Part shown: piece after piece, positions 42,341-51,928 of the stretch | Numbering within the stretch: position 1 is the first letter of the stretch | Layout: each line of letters starts with the position of its first letter | Source of the DNA: JBHELB01 sp041859045 | GTDB taxonomy: Bacteria > Hydrogenedentota > Hydrogenedentia > Hydrogenedentales > SLHB01 | Direction of reading: 5' to 3' | DNA: 64,000 nt | Assembly (NCBI GenBank): GCA_041859045.1 | Contig: JBHELB010000027.1 | Span: 192,044-256,043 of the forward strand | The notes under the pieces: model-generated | The model's input: the letters and a program-made list of their open reading frames with translations, nothing else | Told to the model about the DNA's origin: nothing | Databases searched by the model: none | Position numbers and translations under genes: made by a program

Positions 42341-43849
42341 ATGAGCGAATATGTCCTCGAGATGACGGATGTCGTCAAGCGCTTTCCGGGCGTGCTGGCG
42401 GTGAACAAGGCGCAGTTGAAACTGCGGCCGGGCGAGGTGCATTGCCTGCTTGGCGAGAATGGCGCGGGGAAATCCACGCTGATGAAGATTCTCGCGGGCG
42501 CGCAGCCGATGGACGCGGGCGAAATTCGGATCGCGGGCGCGCCCGTGCATATCGCGTCTCCCCACCATGCGCAGCAGCTCGGCGTCAGCATGATCTACCA
42601 GGAGTTCAATCTTAGTCCCTACCTCAGCGTCGCGGAGAACATCTATCTCGGCCGTGAGCCTCGGATCGCCAAGACGCCGTTCGTGAACTGGACCAAGATG
42701 TACGCGGACGCGCGAGCGCTGCTTGAGCGAATCGGGATGAATCTCGACGTGCGCAAGCCTGTCAATGAATGCAGCGTCGCGCAACAGCAGATGATCGAGA
42801 TCGCCAAGGCGTTGTCGTTTCAGGCGAAGATCATCGTCATGGACGAGCCTTCCGCCACGTTGACCGACCACGAGTTGGCCTCGCTATTTCGCCTTATTCG
42901 CGAGCTAAGACGCGAGGGAATCGGAATAATCTACATCTCCCACCGGCTTGAGGAGATTTTTGAGATTGGCGACCGTGTCACGGTAATGCGCGACGGTGAA
43001 TACATCGACACCAAACCTGTGGGGGAACTCACGCGCGAACTGATCATCAGCATGATGGTGGGCCGCACGCTCAAGAACGAGTTCCCGAAAGAGGAATTCG
43101 CGCGCGGAGAAGAGCGTCTGCGCGTCGAGGGGCTTTCACGGCGCGGCGCGTTTCGCGACATTGATTTTTCAGTCCATCGCGGCGAGATCGTGGGCCTGAC
43201 GGGATTGGTCGGCGCGGGGCGCACCGAGGTGGCCCGGGCGATCTTCGGGGCCGACCCCATCGACGGCGGCCAGATTCTGCTCGACGGCGCGCCGCTGCGC
43301 TTGACCAGTCCGCGCGGGGCGATTCAGCACGGCATTGGCCTGCTGACGGAAGACCGCAAAGGCCAGGGACTCGTGCTGGGGCTATCGGTGCGCGAGAACA
43401 CGACGCTGGCGAATCTCAAGGCGTTGAGTGCGTTCTTCTTCGTGAATCGACGCCGCGAGCGCACGGTGGCGGCGCAGTACGTGCGCGATTTGCAGATCAA
43501 GACGCCTTCCATCGAGCAGACCGCGCAAAATCTCAGCGGCGGAAATCAGCAGAAGGTCGTGCTGGCCAAGTGGCTGTTCACGGACTCCAAAGTCCTTATC
43601 TTTGACGAGCCCACCCGCGGCATCGACGTCGGCGCAAAGGTCGAGATCTACAAGTTGATGAACGATCTCGTGCGGCGCGGCGTGGCGATTCTGATGATTT
43701 CGAGCGAGCTTCCCGAAGTCTTGGGCATGTGCGATCGCATTCTGGTGATGCACGAAGGCCGCTTGGCGGGCGAACTCGCGCGCAGCGAGGCGACGCAGGA
43801 GAAAATCATGCACCTTGCCACAGGAGCGGAGATGGCTCGAGCCGTATAG
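42341..43849 (+). CDS. Sugar ABC transporter ATP-binding protein (RbsA/MglA-like, two ATPase domains)
   Basis: The 502-residue protein contains two fused ATPase domains as in ribose, galactose and xylose importers. First: LLGENGAGKSTLMKIL (Walker A), SVAQQQMIEIAKAL (signature variant) and IIVMDEPSATL. Second: IVGLTGLVGAGRTEVARAIFG in the degenerate Walker A typical of RbsA, LSGGNQQKVVLAKWL and VLIFDEPTRGIDVG. The ATG at 42341 is used because AAGGA lies 9 bases before it, while the ATG at 42332 is too close. No permease or sugar-binding protein gene is visible nearby, so the partners must lie elsewhere, unless this is a remnant. Confidence 0.92.
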   Translation: MSEYVLEMTDVVKRFPGVLAVNKAQLKLRPGEVHCLLGENGAGKSTLMKILAGAQPMDAGEIRIAGAPVHIASPHHAQQLGVSMIYQEFNLSPYLSVAENIYLGREPRIAKTPFVNWTKMYADARALLERIGMNLDVRKPVNECSVAQQQMIEIAKALSFQAKIIVMDEPSATLTDHELASLFRLIRELRREGIGIIYISHRLEEIFEIGDRVTVMRDGEYIDTKPVGELTRELIISMMVGRTLKNEFPKEEFARGEERLRVEGLSRRGAFRDIDFSVHRGEIVGLTGLVGAGRTEVARAIFGADPIDGGQILLDGAPLRLTSPRGAIQHGIGLLTEDRKGQGLVLGLSVRENTTLANLKALSAFFFVNRRRERTVAAQYVRDLQIKTPSIEQTAQNLSGGNQQKVVLAKWLFTDSKVLIFDEPTRGIDVGAKVEIYKLMNDLVRRGVAILMISSELPEVLGMCDRILVMHEGRLAGELARSEATQEKIMHLATGAEMARAV

Positions 43850-43856
43850 CCGCCCG

Positions 43857-45374
43857 CTACTCTTTGGTAAGCTCTTTCCGCGTCCGCGCGCCGATCACTT
43901 TGATCTCGTGGATATGGAAATCGGAAACGCTCTCCACCAGGATTTCACGTTCGAATTTCGTCGCGATATCGTCGACCAGATTTTTGTTCTCGTTGCGCAG
44001 GCGTCGGGCAACATCCGGATGCACCTGCACCACCACCCGCTTTTCCTTTGAAGTGCAGAACAGGTTTTCCAGTTGCCGCAGCACGGTGGCGGTCATCGTC
44101 GTCACCGACCGCACCATGCCCGTGCCTTCGCAGTTGGGACACGGCTGCGAGAGCGCCTTGATCAGGTTGTGCTTAACCCGCTTTCGGGTCATTTCAATCA
44201 TGCCCAGCTCGCTCACTTCCGATACGGTGGTCTTGGCGCGATCGCCTTTGAGCGCGTCCTGCAGGCGTTTCAGAAGCTCGCGGCGGTTGCGCTCGGACTG
44301 CATGTCGATAAAGTCAATCACGATGATGCCGCCGAGATCGCGCAGGCGCACTTGGCGCGCGATCATGTCGGCGGCTTCGAGATTGGTCTTGAATACCGTC
44401 TCTTCAAGGTGACGCGATCCGGTGAAGCGGCCGGTATTCACGTCAATGGCCACCAGCGCCTCGGTCTGATCGATGCAAATGTAGCCGCCGCTCTTGAGAT
44501 AAACCTTGCGATGCAGGGCCTTGTTGATTTCGCTCTCTACCTCATACTTTTCGAAGATAGGCTTCTTCACGTTGTGCAGCCGAACGCGCTTTTTGAGTTG
44601 CGGCGCAAAGTTGTCGAGGAAATTGAGGATGCGGGTGTATTCCGTTTCGTCGTCGATGGTCAGGCGCTCGATGTCGGACGTAAACGAATCGCGAACCATG
44701 CGTAGAATCGGCGTGAGGTCCTCGTGCAACAGGCTCGGACCCTTCATCGATTCCATCTTGGCCTTGGCTTTTTGCCAGACGCGCATGAGGTATTTCACGT
44801 CCGCCTGCAGCTCCGCCTTGGTGCGGCCTTCGGCGGCGGTCCGCGTGATCATACCCACGCCGGGCACGCGAATCTCCTGCATGATTTTCTTCAGACGGTC
44901 GCGCTCTTTGTCGTCGTCGATCTTGCGCGATACGCCGAGCTGCTTTACCGTTGGCATAAGCACGATGTAACGTCCGGGCAGCGTCGCGAAGTTTGTCAGC
45001 CGGACCCCTTTGGTGCCCAGAGTGTCTTTGCACACTTGCACCATGATGCTCTGCCCCTTGCGCACGATCGTGTCGATGCTGGCGGGGCGGCCCCGGCGCG
45101 AGCGCGGTTTGGCGGTGCCTTCCTCGAAATCGAAGTCGCCGGTTCCCTCGAGCCCTGCAATGTCGGACACGTAGAGGAAGCCGTTCTTCTCGAAACCGAT
45201 ATCGACAAAGGCGGCCTCGATCCCCGGCACAACCGAGTCGATACGGCCTTTGTAGATATTGCCGACCACGCTGCGCGCTTCGCTGCGCTCGATCGAGAGT
45301 TCCACCAGCCGTTTGTCTTCGATCAGCGCGATGCGCGTCTCGAGCGGAGTGACGTTGATAACAATTTCCTTCAT
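43857..45374 (-). CDS. rng: Ribonuclease E/G family protein
   Basis: The 505-residue endoribonuclease has an S1 domain (VGNIYKGRIDSVVPGIEAAFVDIGFEKNGFLYVSDI) and the catalytic region with metal aspartates in LVAIDVNTGRFTGSRHLEETVFKTN and GGIIVIDFIDMQ. The zinc link of the dimer is CPNCEGTGMV. Its length is close to RNase G (about 490) and it lacks the long scaffold tail of RNase E, so rng is the better symbol. It cuts AU-rich single-stranded RNA in rRNA processing and mRNA decay. It is last in the mreB-rodA operon and its start overlaps the stop of the DUF2344 gene by four bases. Confidence 0.93.
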   Translation of the reverse strand: MKEIVINVTPLETRIALIEDKRLVELSIERSEARSVVGNIYKGRIDSVVPGIEAAFVDIGFEKNGFLYVSDIAGLEGTGDFDFEEGTAKPRSRRGRPASIDTIVRKGQSIMVQVCKDTLGTKGVRLTNFATLPGRYIVLMPTVKQLGVSRKIDDDKERDRLKKIMQEIRVPGVGMITRTAAEGRTKAELQADVKYLMRVWQKAKAKMESMKGPSLLHEDLTPILRMVRDSFTSDIERLTIDDETEYTRILNFLDNFAPQLKKRVRLHNVKKPIFEKYEVESEINKALHRKVYLKSGGYICIDQTEALVAIDVNTGRFTGSRHLEETVFKTNLEAADMIARQVRLRDLGGIIVIDFIDMQSERNRRELLKRLQDALKGDRAKTTVSEVSELGMIEMTRKRVKHNLIKALSQPCPNCEGTGMVRSVTTMTATVLRQLENLFCTSKEKRVVVQVHPDVARRLRNENKNLVDDIATKFEREILVESVSDFHIHEIKVIGARTRKELTKE

Positions 45375-46066
45375 AAACGCTCCTTGCTGTGAGAACGGGG
45401 TCGACCTGCAAGAGCAAGGCCGATCGCGATCCGTTCAGTGGGAAGGCTGGCGGCGTGTTCAAGATCCAGTCCGAACACGGCGGCGACGACTTCCGCGGGT
45501 TTAGGGGTGCCGTCGGGTTGAACGGCGATTACGAGCGACAGGCCCTCGGCGTCCGCCTCAAGGCGCAGCACGCTGCGCTTCAGGTCGAAATGCCGGAGGC
45601 CACTAGTTTTAGTGCGGGCCATCGGCCATCGAGCCGAGGCATGAAACGCGGACACCGCGGCCGGATCGAATGCGCCCGCGATGCGGTACGCAAACGCCTG
45701 CGCGGCGGCTTTGAGGTGAAGCACGCTCGAGCCGACGCGGCGCTGCCACAAGAGCCGCACGCCGTCCGGAAATTGCGGCGCCAGACACTTCGCAAACTCG
45801 GCTGACGTCAACGGCGCGCCAAGATCGAAATCGAGATATTCGCAGCGGCTCGTCTGTCCCTGGATCAATGGCGGCCCGGCGGTAATTCGCAGCCGGCGCG
45901 ATGCGGTGCGCGCCATCGGCAAGCCGGAGTGCTCCGCGGCATCGTGGATGTGCCGCAGGAATTCCTGAAACGTCCACTCGCGCGCGGCGGATTCGCGTGA
46001 GAATTTCGCCCGCATCACAGACGCGGACGGCGCAGCGGTTGCAGATGAAGCGGCATGGTTATCCAA
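45371..46066 (-). CDS. DUF2344 / TIGR03936 family protein
   Basis: The 231-residue protein belongs to the radical-SAM-associated DUF2344 family: RAKFSRESAAREWTFQEFLRHIHDAAEHSGLPMARTASRRLRITAGPP in pieces, FDLGAPLTSAEFAKCL and VRLLWQRRVGSSVLHLKAAAQAFAYRI. The family usually accompanies a radical SAM enzyme and often sits before RNase E/G; its function is unknown. A TTG start at 46066, with GGAGG about 8 bases upstream, overlaps the rodA stop by 8 bases. The radical SAM partner is not next to it here. Confidence 0.8.
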   Translation of the reverse strand: MDNHAASSATAAPSASVMRAKFSRESAAREWTFQEFLRHIHDAAEHSGLPMARTASRRLRITAGPPLIQGQTSRCEYLDFDLGAPLTSAEFAKCLAPQFPDGVRLLWQRRVGSSVLHLKAAAQAFAYRIAGAFDPAAVSAFHASARWPMARTKTSGLRHFDLKRSVLRLEADAEGLSLVIAVQPDGTPKPAEVVAAVFGLDLEHAASLPTERIAIGLALAGRPRSHSKERL

Positions 46067-47270
46067 TGCGGCCCCTCCGGGCGTGTACGCTCAGGATAAG
46101 CCCGATGCATACCATGGTCGTGATGTAGAACGATCCGCCGTAACTCAAGAAGGGCAGCGGCATGCCCGTGACCGGCATCAGTCCGATGGTGATCGCGATG
46201 TTGACAAAGGTGTGGAACGCGAACAAGGCGGTTGCGCCCGCGATGATAAGCGTCCCGGCCGGATCCGGGCAATCCCGCGCCAATCCAATGCCGCGCAACA
46301 GGAACAACACGTACAACCCGATCACCGAAACGCCGCCCACAAATCCCCACTCCTCCGCCAGCAACGAAAAGATAAAGTCGGTGTGGTGCTCCGGAAGAAA
46401 CTTGAGGTGGGTCTGTGTGCCTTTCATGAAGCCTTTGCCCTTCATTCCTCCGCTACCGACGGTGATCTTGCTCTGGATGGGCTGCCAGGCAGCGGCCACC
46501 AGTTTTTCCTCTTCGGCGCTTGTACGGGTCTTCCCCTGAGTGGGTTTCCAGGCTTCGCTGTTTGGGTCGGCCATCTCAGGATGCAGAAAGACCTCAACGC
46601 GCAGTTTCTGGTAGTCCTCGAGGTGAGGATAGATGAAGGAGACGGCCGCCACGCCAATAAGCGCCAGGGCAACCAAATGCCACCACCGGCATCCCGCTAC
46701 AAACAACATCGCCGCGGTGAGCGGAAGCAACGTGATGGCCGTGCTGAGGCTGGGCTGCTTGAGGATCAGTACGCAGAGGACCCCGCTAAGCGCGAAGGTG
46801 ACGAGAAAGAAAGGTAGCCGTTTTACATATTTCTGGAATGTGCTTAAGAACCACGCCAGTGCGAGAAGCAACGCCACTTTGCTGGGCTCCGACGGCTGAA
46901 AACGAAAGGATTCCGTGCCGATCCAGCGCCCGGCGCCTTTGGCCTCGTGCCCGAAATAGATCGTGGCCGCGAGACTTGCGGCCGCCGCTATGTAGAGCAC
47001 CGGTCCAAGCGACAGCAGTACGCGGTAGTCAATGCAGATCAGGACCGCGGCAATGGCCAAGCCGAACGCGAAGTATCCCATTTGACGGATGTAATACGGT
47101 GTCTTGCCCTCGGGCAACGAGGAAGACGCGCTGTATAACACGACAAACCCGGCGATGGCCAGCAGGATCGTGAGCAGCAGCAACCACGGGTCCACGCGCA
47201 GCAGATTGCGAATGTAGAACACGCCGGCGCGCGCATCGCGCAGATCCAGGTCGCGGGCGCGTCTAGTCAT
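46059..47270 (-). CDS. rodA: Peptidoglycan glycosyltransferase RodA
   Basis: The 403-residue SEDS polymerase of lateral wall synthesis has about ten membrane spans, starting NLLRVDPWLLLLTILLAIAGFVVLYSAS in pieces. Family signatures are VGSGGMKGKGFMKGTQTHLKFLPEHHTDFIFSLLAEEWGFVGG in pieces, with TDFIFSLLAEEWG conserved, and a late GMPLPFLSYGGSF. The catalytic Asp lies in the extracellular loop between spans 7 and 8. ATG at 47270 is used (GGAGGAAGACC upstream) and overlaps the mrdA stop by 8 bases. It is co-transcribed with mrdA and mreBCD. Confidence 0.94.
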   Translation of the reverse strand: MTRRARDLDLRDARAGVFYIRNLLRVDPWLLLLTILLAIAGFVVLYSASSSLPEGKTPYYIRQMGYFAFGLAIAAVLICIDYRVLLSLGPVLYIAAAASLAATIYFGHEAKGAGRWIGTESFRFQPSEPSKVALLLALAWFLSTFQKYVKRLPFFLVTFALSGVLCVLILKQPSLSTAITLLPLTAAMLFVAGCRWWHLVALALIGVAAVSFIYPHLEDYQKLRVEVFLHPEMADPNSEAWKPTQGKTRTSAEEEKLVAAAWQPIQSKITVGSGGMKGKGFMKGTQTHLKFLPEHHTDFIFSLLAEEWGFVGGVSVIGLYVLFLLRGIGLARDCPDPAGTLIIAGATALFAFHTFVNIAITIGLMPVTGMPLPFLSYGGSFYITTMVCIGLILSVHARRGRIG

Positions 47271-49242
47271 GGTCTTCCTCCGGAGCCGCTGCGGCCACTT
47301 CCACCGGCGCGGGAGGAGGCGGTGCGTCAATCTCGTCAAGATGGTTATAGAAGTACTCGATGAGCCGCCGCGCGATGGGCGTTGCCGCGGAGCCGCCGTG
47401 CAGGCCGTGCTCAATCGCCACACTCACCGCGAGATGCGGCGTGCGATCCACCACGCCCGCGATGAAGAACGCGTGCGGCCGCAGCGCATACGGGATCAAG
47501 TGTTCTTTTTCCTTCGTGTCCCACTGCGCATACGCCGACGAACTCGCCACCTGCGCTGTGCCCGTCTTTCCGATAACAATCATCCCGGGAATGCGCGCTT
47601 CCGTGCCGGTGCCGCGCGGAGGGATGTTGTCCTCCACGCACAGGCGCATGCCCTCCTGCACAATTTTCAACGTCTCGGGGTGTATGAGCGGCTTGGAAAC
47701 TTCCGGCCCCAGTTCGAGGTTGATAAACGGACGCACGTGGCTGCCCCCGTTCACCACCGCAGCCATCATGATTGCGCTCTGCAGCGGCGTGACCGTCACG
47801 TGCCCTTGTCCGATCGAAAGATTCACCGTATCGCCGGGGTACCATCGCCATTCCGACGGAATCTTCGGATAGGCCTTGCGGTTGCGTGCCTCTTTGTTTT
47901 TGGGTGAATCGATGATCCCCGCCGCTTCATCGGGCAAATCGATCCCGCTCGGCACGCCGAGCCCCAAGGCGTTCGCCCATTTGTTAATGCGCTCCGGCCC
48001 GAGCTTAAGTCCAACGTTGTAGAAATACACATCGCACGAATACGCCAACGCGCCCACGACGTCCGCACTACCGTGTCCACCGGTTTTCCAGGTCCAGCAT
48101 CTCCACGCACGGCTCGCGCCAGGCGGTCGGAAATAGCCATTGCACCCGAACGTCGTGTGGCGATCGATCACGCCCTCTTCGAGTCCCGCGATCGCGAGCA
48201 TCACCTTGAAGGTCGAACCCGGCGGGTACGCGCTCTGAAACGCGCGGCTGCGCATCGGCGTCATCTTCTTGTCTGTCAGGAGTTCGCCGCGCATATGCGC
48301 CAGCGCGGGCGACACAAATACCGAGGGGTCATAGCCCGGCGAACTTGCCAGCGCGAGGACTTCGCCCGTGTCGGCGTTCAACACCGCCGCCGCGCCGACT
48401 TTATCCGCCAGCGCCGCCTCGGCCTCGGCCTGAAGCCCCATATCGAGGCTTGTGAAGATGGGTTTGCCCGGCGCGGGATCGCGGCGGTAACGCGTCTCCT
48501 CTTTCAGCTTATGGCCTAACGTATCGGCCACAACGTACGGCGTGCCGGTGGCGTCCGTGCGCATCTGCGGCTTGCCGCGCGCATACACGCTGACGCACAT
48601 TTGCCCGTCCGTTCCGCGCAGGCGATCTTCATAGGTTTTCTCGAGACCAGAACGCCCGATGTAGTCCCCTAAGCGGTAGTTCGTGACGGTCTTGAACTCC
48701 TTGTCATTTATTTCGCTAATATAGCCAAGCAGTTGGCCGCCGGTTTTCCCGTAGGTGTAGCGTCGCTGCGGTCGCGCGATGCAGTACACTCCCGGCAGCG
48801 CGTACGACGACTCCTCCACGCGCAGCAGCTCGCTCTTCGAAATGTCTTGCTTCACCACGATCTGCTCGTAGGGCGCGCCTTTGCGCGCCTTCACCGCACG
48901 CCGCACCCCTTCGGGATAGATCGAGATCACTTGCGCCAACCGCGCAAGCGTGACCTCCACGTCGCCGCATTCCTTCGGCACAAGCACCACGTCCGTCGCC
49001 GCGCGGTTATCCGCCAGCACCACTTTGTTGGTCCGTCCGTAGACGATGCCGCGAGGCGCTTTGAGTCGCTCGATCTTGAGGTGGTTGTCTTCGGCCTCAC
49101 GGGCATATTCAAAACCATGCACCACCTGCAACTGCCAGAGTTGCGCGCACAGACCCACGGCAATCGCCACGACAATGACGGTCAGCAGCGTCATGCGCCG
49201 CTCAAAGCCGGGATATTGTTTGGTTTGATTATCTTGAGGCAT
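47263..49242 (-). CDS. mrdA: Penicillin-binding protein 2 (peptidoglycan transpeptidase)
   Basis: The 659-residue class B PBP has a membrane anchor (LLTVIVVAIAVGLCAQLWQLQV), a dimerisation domain (KAPRGIVYGRTNKVVLADNRAATDVVL), and the transpeptidase domain with the nucleophile in the SxxK box AYPPGSTFKVML, SxN in SYSCDVYFYNVG form (CSYSCD) and KTG in VIGKTGTAQVASSS. It cross-links peptidoglycan during elongation and pairs with RodA, whose gene overlaps its stop by 8 bases. Starts ATG, one base after the mreD stop. Confidence 0.94.
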   Translation of the reverse strand: MPQDNQTKQYPGFERRMTLLTVIVVAIAVGLCAQLWQLQVVHGFEYAREAEDNHLKIERLKAPRGIVYGRTNKVVLADNRAATDVVLVPKECGDVEVTLARLAQVISIYPEGVRRAVKARKGAPYEQIVVKQDISKSELLRVEESSYALPGVYCIARPQRRYTYGKTGGQLLGYISEINDKEFKTVTNYRLGDYIGRSGLEKTYEDRLRGTDGQMCVSVYARGKPQMRTDATGTPYVVADTLGHKLKEETRYRRDPAPGKPIFTSLDMGLQAEAEAALADKVGAAAVLNADTGEVLALASSPGYDPSVFVSPALAHMRGELLTDKKMTPMRSRAFQSAYPPGSTFKVMLAIAGLEEGVIDRHTTFGCNGYFRPPGASRAWRCWTWKTGGHGSADVVGALAYSCDVYFYNVGLKLGPERINKWANALGLGVPSGIDLPDEAAGIIDSPKNKEARNRKAYPKIPSEWRWYPGDTVNLSIGQGHVTVTPLQSAIMMAAVVNGGSHVRPFINLELGPEVSKPLIHPETLKIVQEGMRLCVEDNIPPRGTGTEARIPGMIVIGKTGTAQVASSSAYAQWDTKEKEHLIPYALRPHAFFIAGVVDRTPHLAVSVAIEHGLHGGSAATPIARRLIEYFYNHLDEIDAPPPPAPVEVAAAAPEEDHD

Positions 49243-49243
49243 A

Positions 49244-49747
49244 TCAGTGCTGCGTCAACGGCCGAAAGCGCCGCGTAAAAGCAAGGTCCAATAACCAGAA
49301 AAACAGCGGCGTGATAAGCGCCGAATAGAACGCGCTGGGCACCACGCTGCTGAAGATCAAATGCGTTGCGCCGATATACGGCTGTTGAACAAACTGAACG
49401 GTCGTAAACACCATGCCGGACAGGACGGCAGACACAAAGACCAGCGCGACCTTCACTGCGGGGTGATCGATCATGAGCCGACGCGCCACACGTCCCGCAA
49501 GATACCCGGTGATGACCAAGCCGAGCATATGGTGGCCGAGAACGTTGTGTCCGAAGACATCCTGAAAAACTCCACCCAGCACGCCGGTGAACATGGCGCG
49601 CTCCTCGCCGTCCGCCAACGCGAAAAAAATGACCAACAGCAACGTGAGGTCCGGCACGGCGGCTTCGAGACGAATACTGGGCACTACGGTGGTCTGTAAC
49701 AAGGCGCCGGCCAGCACCAAGGCCGCCCAGACCAAATTCTTGCGCAT
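49244..49747 (-). CDS. mreD: Rod shape-determining protein MreD
   Basis: The 167-residue polytopic protein has about five membrane segments (AALVLAGALLQTTVVPSIRL, DLTLLLVIFFALADG, HMLGLVITGYLAGRV and two more) and the GEERAMFTGVLGGVFQDVF stretch typical of MreD. It is a membrane component of the elongasome between MreC and PBP2. ATG after GAGAAGGAGCAT. It lies 23 bases downstream of mreC. Confidence 0.87.
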   Translation of the reverse strand: MRKNLVWAALVLAGALLQTTVVPSIRLEAAVPDLTLLLVIFFALADGEERAMFTGVLGGVFQDVFGHNVLGHHMLGLVITGYLAGRVARRLMIDHPAVKVALVFVSAVLSGMVFTTVQFVQQPYIGATHLIFSSVVPSAFYSALITPLFFWLLDLAFTRRFRPLTQH

Positions 49748-49770
49748 ATGCTCCTTCTCACTACGCCGGG

Positions 49771-50700
49771 CTACGGCGCGTACTTTTCCTGCACGGACGG
49801 AAGCTCGGGAAACGTGGAGTCCGCTGGCCGCGCAGCCTCTGTGGGCGGTATTCCGGTGAGGTCCGCCGCGGCGGGCTGCGCCTGTCGCACCAGGAAGACG
49901 TCATCGAGACTAAACGGGTCGACGGCGGGCGTCACGGTCGCCGTGCGCAACAGATAGCCTTCGTCCGAGACATCCGAGATCGTGCCGATCAAATACCCTG
50001 CGGGAAACATGCTCTCGGTGCTGGTTAACACGCGATCGCCGCGCGCGATATCGTCCTTCGCGTCGAGATACGTCATCGTGCACATCTGCTTGACGAAACT
50101 TGAGCCGCTGCCCGCCACGGATCCGCGCACGCGGCTGCGTTCGATCAATCCCGCGACGCGGAAATTCACGTTGTTGACGGTGAAGACGATGCTGTTCAGC
50201 CAGTTGACCTCGGTCACGAGGCCCACCACGCCGTCGGGACAGATCACGCACATCATCTCTTGCACGCCGTGCATGCGGCCTCGATCGATCATCAACGTGG
50301 CCTGACTTTCGGAGTGCGCGATCACGCGGGCGGGTTCGAGCAAGACAAGCGAGTGGCGACGCGTGTAGTTGAGCATCTGGCGCAACCGCGCATTCTCCGC
50401 GCGCAGTTCGCGGTAATCGCGCATCGCTTCCGATTGCTCCGCCACGCGCGTCTTCAGCGTCTCCATCTCGAGCAACCGCTCGCTGCGCGACGACACAAAG
50501 TCCGCCACGCGATTCTTTGTATCGACGGACGTGCGGAAGGTCCACCAGAAAGGATGCACAATGGTGGTGACGACGTTGCGCGCGGCGATGCGCACAAACC
50601 CGGCGCGAGTGCCCGAAGCAAGTGAGGCAAGCGAAAGCATCACCAACACGACGAGTAAAATCGTCGGACGGTTTTCGCTGATACGGCGCGAAAGAAACAC
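49771..50700 (-). CDS. mreC: Rod shape-determining protein MreC
   Basis: The 309-residue protein has an N-terminal membrane segment (TILLVVLVMLSLASLASG), a coiled coil (SERLLEMETLKTRVAEQSEAMRDYRELRAENARLRQML in pieces) and the MreC beta-barrel half (ARVIAHSESQATLMIDRGRMHGVQ and VVGLVTEVNWLNSIVFTV). It links MreB to periplasmic elongasome proteins. The start is GTG, which is common here. It is 58 bases after mreB. Confidence 0.91.
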   Translation of the reverse strand: MFLSRRISENRPTILLVVLVMLSLASLASGTRAGFVRIAARNVVTTIVHPFWWTFRTSVDTKNRVADFVSSRSERLLEMETLKTRVAEQSEAMRDYRELRAENARLRQMLNYTRRHSLVLLEPARVIAHSESQATLMIDRGRMHGVQEMMCVICPDGVVGLVTEVNWLNSIVFTVNNVNFRVAGLIERSRVRGSVAGSGSSFVKQMCTMTYLDAKDDIARGDRVLTSTESMFPAGYLIGTISDVSDEGYLLRTATVTPAVDPFSLDDVFLVRQAQPAAADLTGIPPTEAARPADSTFPELPSVQEKYAP

Positions 50701-50758
50701 GCGCGACTCCGTTTTCTGTCGGCAAGCCGGGGCCCGCGGTCAGGAGAGGACGGAAAGT

Positions 50759-51787
50759 TTATCCTTCGTCATCCCTAAAGCTGCGAAGGCCTTCGAGGTA
50801 ACGGCCCGTGCCCAGCACGACCGCCGTCAGCGGATCTTCCGCGACGGTGACGTGCAGCCCGGTCTCCTTCGAGAGGAGCTGGTCGAGTCCGCGTAGGAGT
50901 CCGCCGCCGCCCGCCAAGACCACGCCGCGGTCGACAATGTCGGCGGCGAGTTCCGGCGGCGTCCGCTCGAGGGTGACGCGAACCGCGTCCACGATCGCGC
51001 TGACCGGCTCCTTGAGGGCCTCGCGGATTTCCTCGGAGGTGATCGTCAGAATCTTGGGAAGCCCCATGACCTGATCCCGGCCCTTGACTTGCAATTCCAA
51101 TTCTTCTTTCAGGGGGAACGCCGAACCGATGGCAATCTTGATTTCCTCGGCCGTGCGGTCGCCCACCATCATGTTATACGTGCGCTTGAGGTGCTGAATG
51201 ATCGCCTGATCCATTTCGTCGCCCGCGACCCGCACCGACTTGCAGAACACGATCCCGCCCAGCGAGATCATGGCCACTTCCGTCGTGCCGCCGCCGATGT
51301 CCACGATCATGCAGCCCTGCGCTTCATGCACCGGCAACCCGGCGCCGATCGCCGCCGCCATCGGCTCTTCGATCGTGTATACGCGCTTGGCGCCTGCCTG
51401 TGCCGCGCTTTCGGTTAGCGCGCGGCGTTCGACCGCCGTACTGCCCGACGGCACGCAGATCGCCACGCGCGGCGACACCAGGCGCCGGCGGTTGTGCACC
51501 TTCTCGATGAAATAGCGCAGCATGGCCTCGGTCACATCGAAATCCGCAATCACGCCGTCTTTCATCGGGCGAATCGCCACGATATTGCCGGGCGTGCGGC
51601 CGATCATGTTTTTCGCTTCGTTGCCGACGGCGCGCACCTTGCCGCTGTCTTTATTGATAGCGACCACCGAGGGCTCGCTGAGCACAATTCCCTGGCCTTT
51701 GACGTACACCAAGGTGTTCGCGGTGCCCAGATCGATCCCCATGTCGTGCGAGAAGAGGCCCGGCAAGTACTTTAGAAACTGAAACAC
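50759..51787 (-). CDS. mreB: Rod shape-determining protein MreB
   Basis: The 342-residue actin-like protein has DMGIDLGTANTLVYVKGQGIV, VAIRPMKDGVIADFDV, GCMIVDIGGGTTEVAMISLGG and DRGVVLAGGGGLLRGLDQLL. It assembles under the membrane and positions wall synthesis in rod cells. An amphipathic N-terminus FQFLKYLPGLF is typical. The start is GTG at 51787 with AAAGGGATAGATC upstream. It is the first gene of the operon with mreC-mreD-mrdA-rodA-DUF2344-rng, driven by the promoter at 51893-51921. Confidence 0.96.
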   Translation of the reverse strand: MFQFLKYLPGLFSHDMGIDLGTANTLVYVKGQGIVLSEPSVVAINKDSGKVRAVGNEAKNMIGRTPGNIVAIRPMKDGVIADFDVTEAMLRYFIEKVHNRRRLVSPRVAICVPSGSTAVERRALTESAAQAGAKRVYTIEEPMAAAIGAGLPVHEAQGCMIVDIGGGTTEVAMISLGGIVFCKSVRVAGDEMDQAIIQHLKRTYNMMVGDRTAEEIKIAIGSAFPLKEELELQVKGRDQVMGLPKILTITSEEIREALKEPVSAIVDAVRVTLERTPPELAADIVDRGVVLAGGGGLLRGLDQLLSKETGLHVTVAEDPLTAVVLGTGRYLEGLRSFRDDEG

Positions 51788-51892
51788 GATCTATCCCTTT
51801 TCCCCACAGGCCCATGCACGGGCCCCGGCCGGATTTCGACGTTGCAGGCATGCGTTTGGCGGCCAGCACATCCGGACACCCAAACCCGGCAG

Positions 51893-51921
51893 ATTATATC
51901 AGAAAGGATCGGGTGTCACAA
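51893..51921 (-). promoter_or_regulatory. Near-consensus promoter of the mreB operon
   Basis: On the minus strand TTGTGA (51916-51921), a 17-base spacer and a perfect TATAAT (51893-51898). It lies about 105 bases upstream of the mreB start and just past the stop of the CydA-like gene (51929). Confidence 0.75.
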
Positions 51922-51928
51922 AAGCGGT

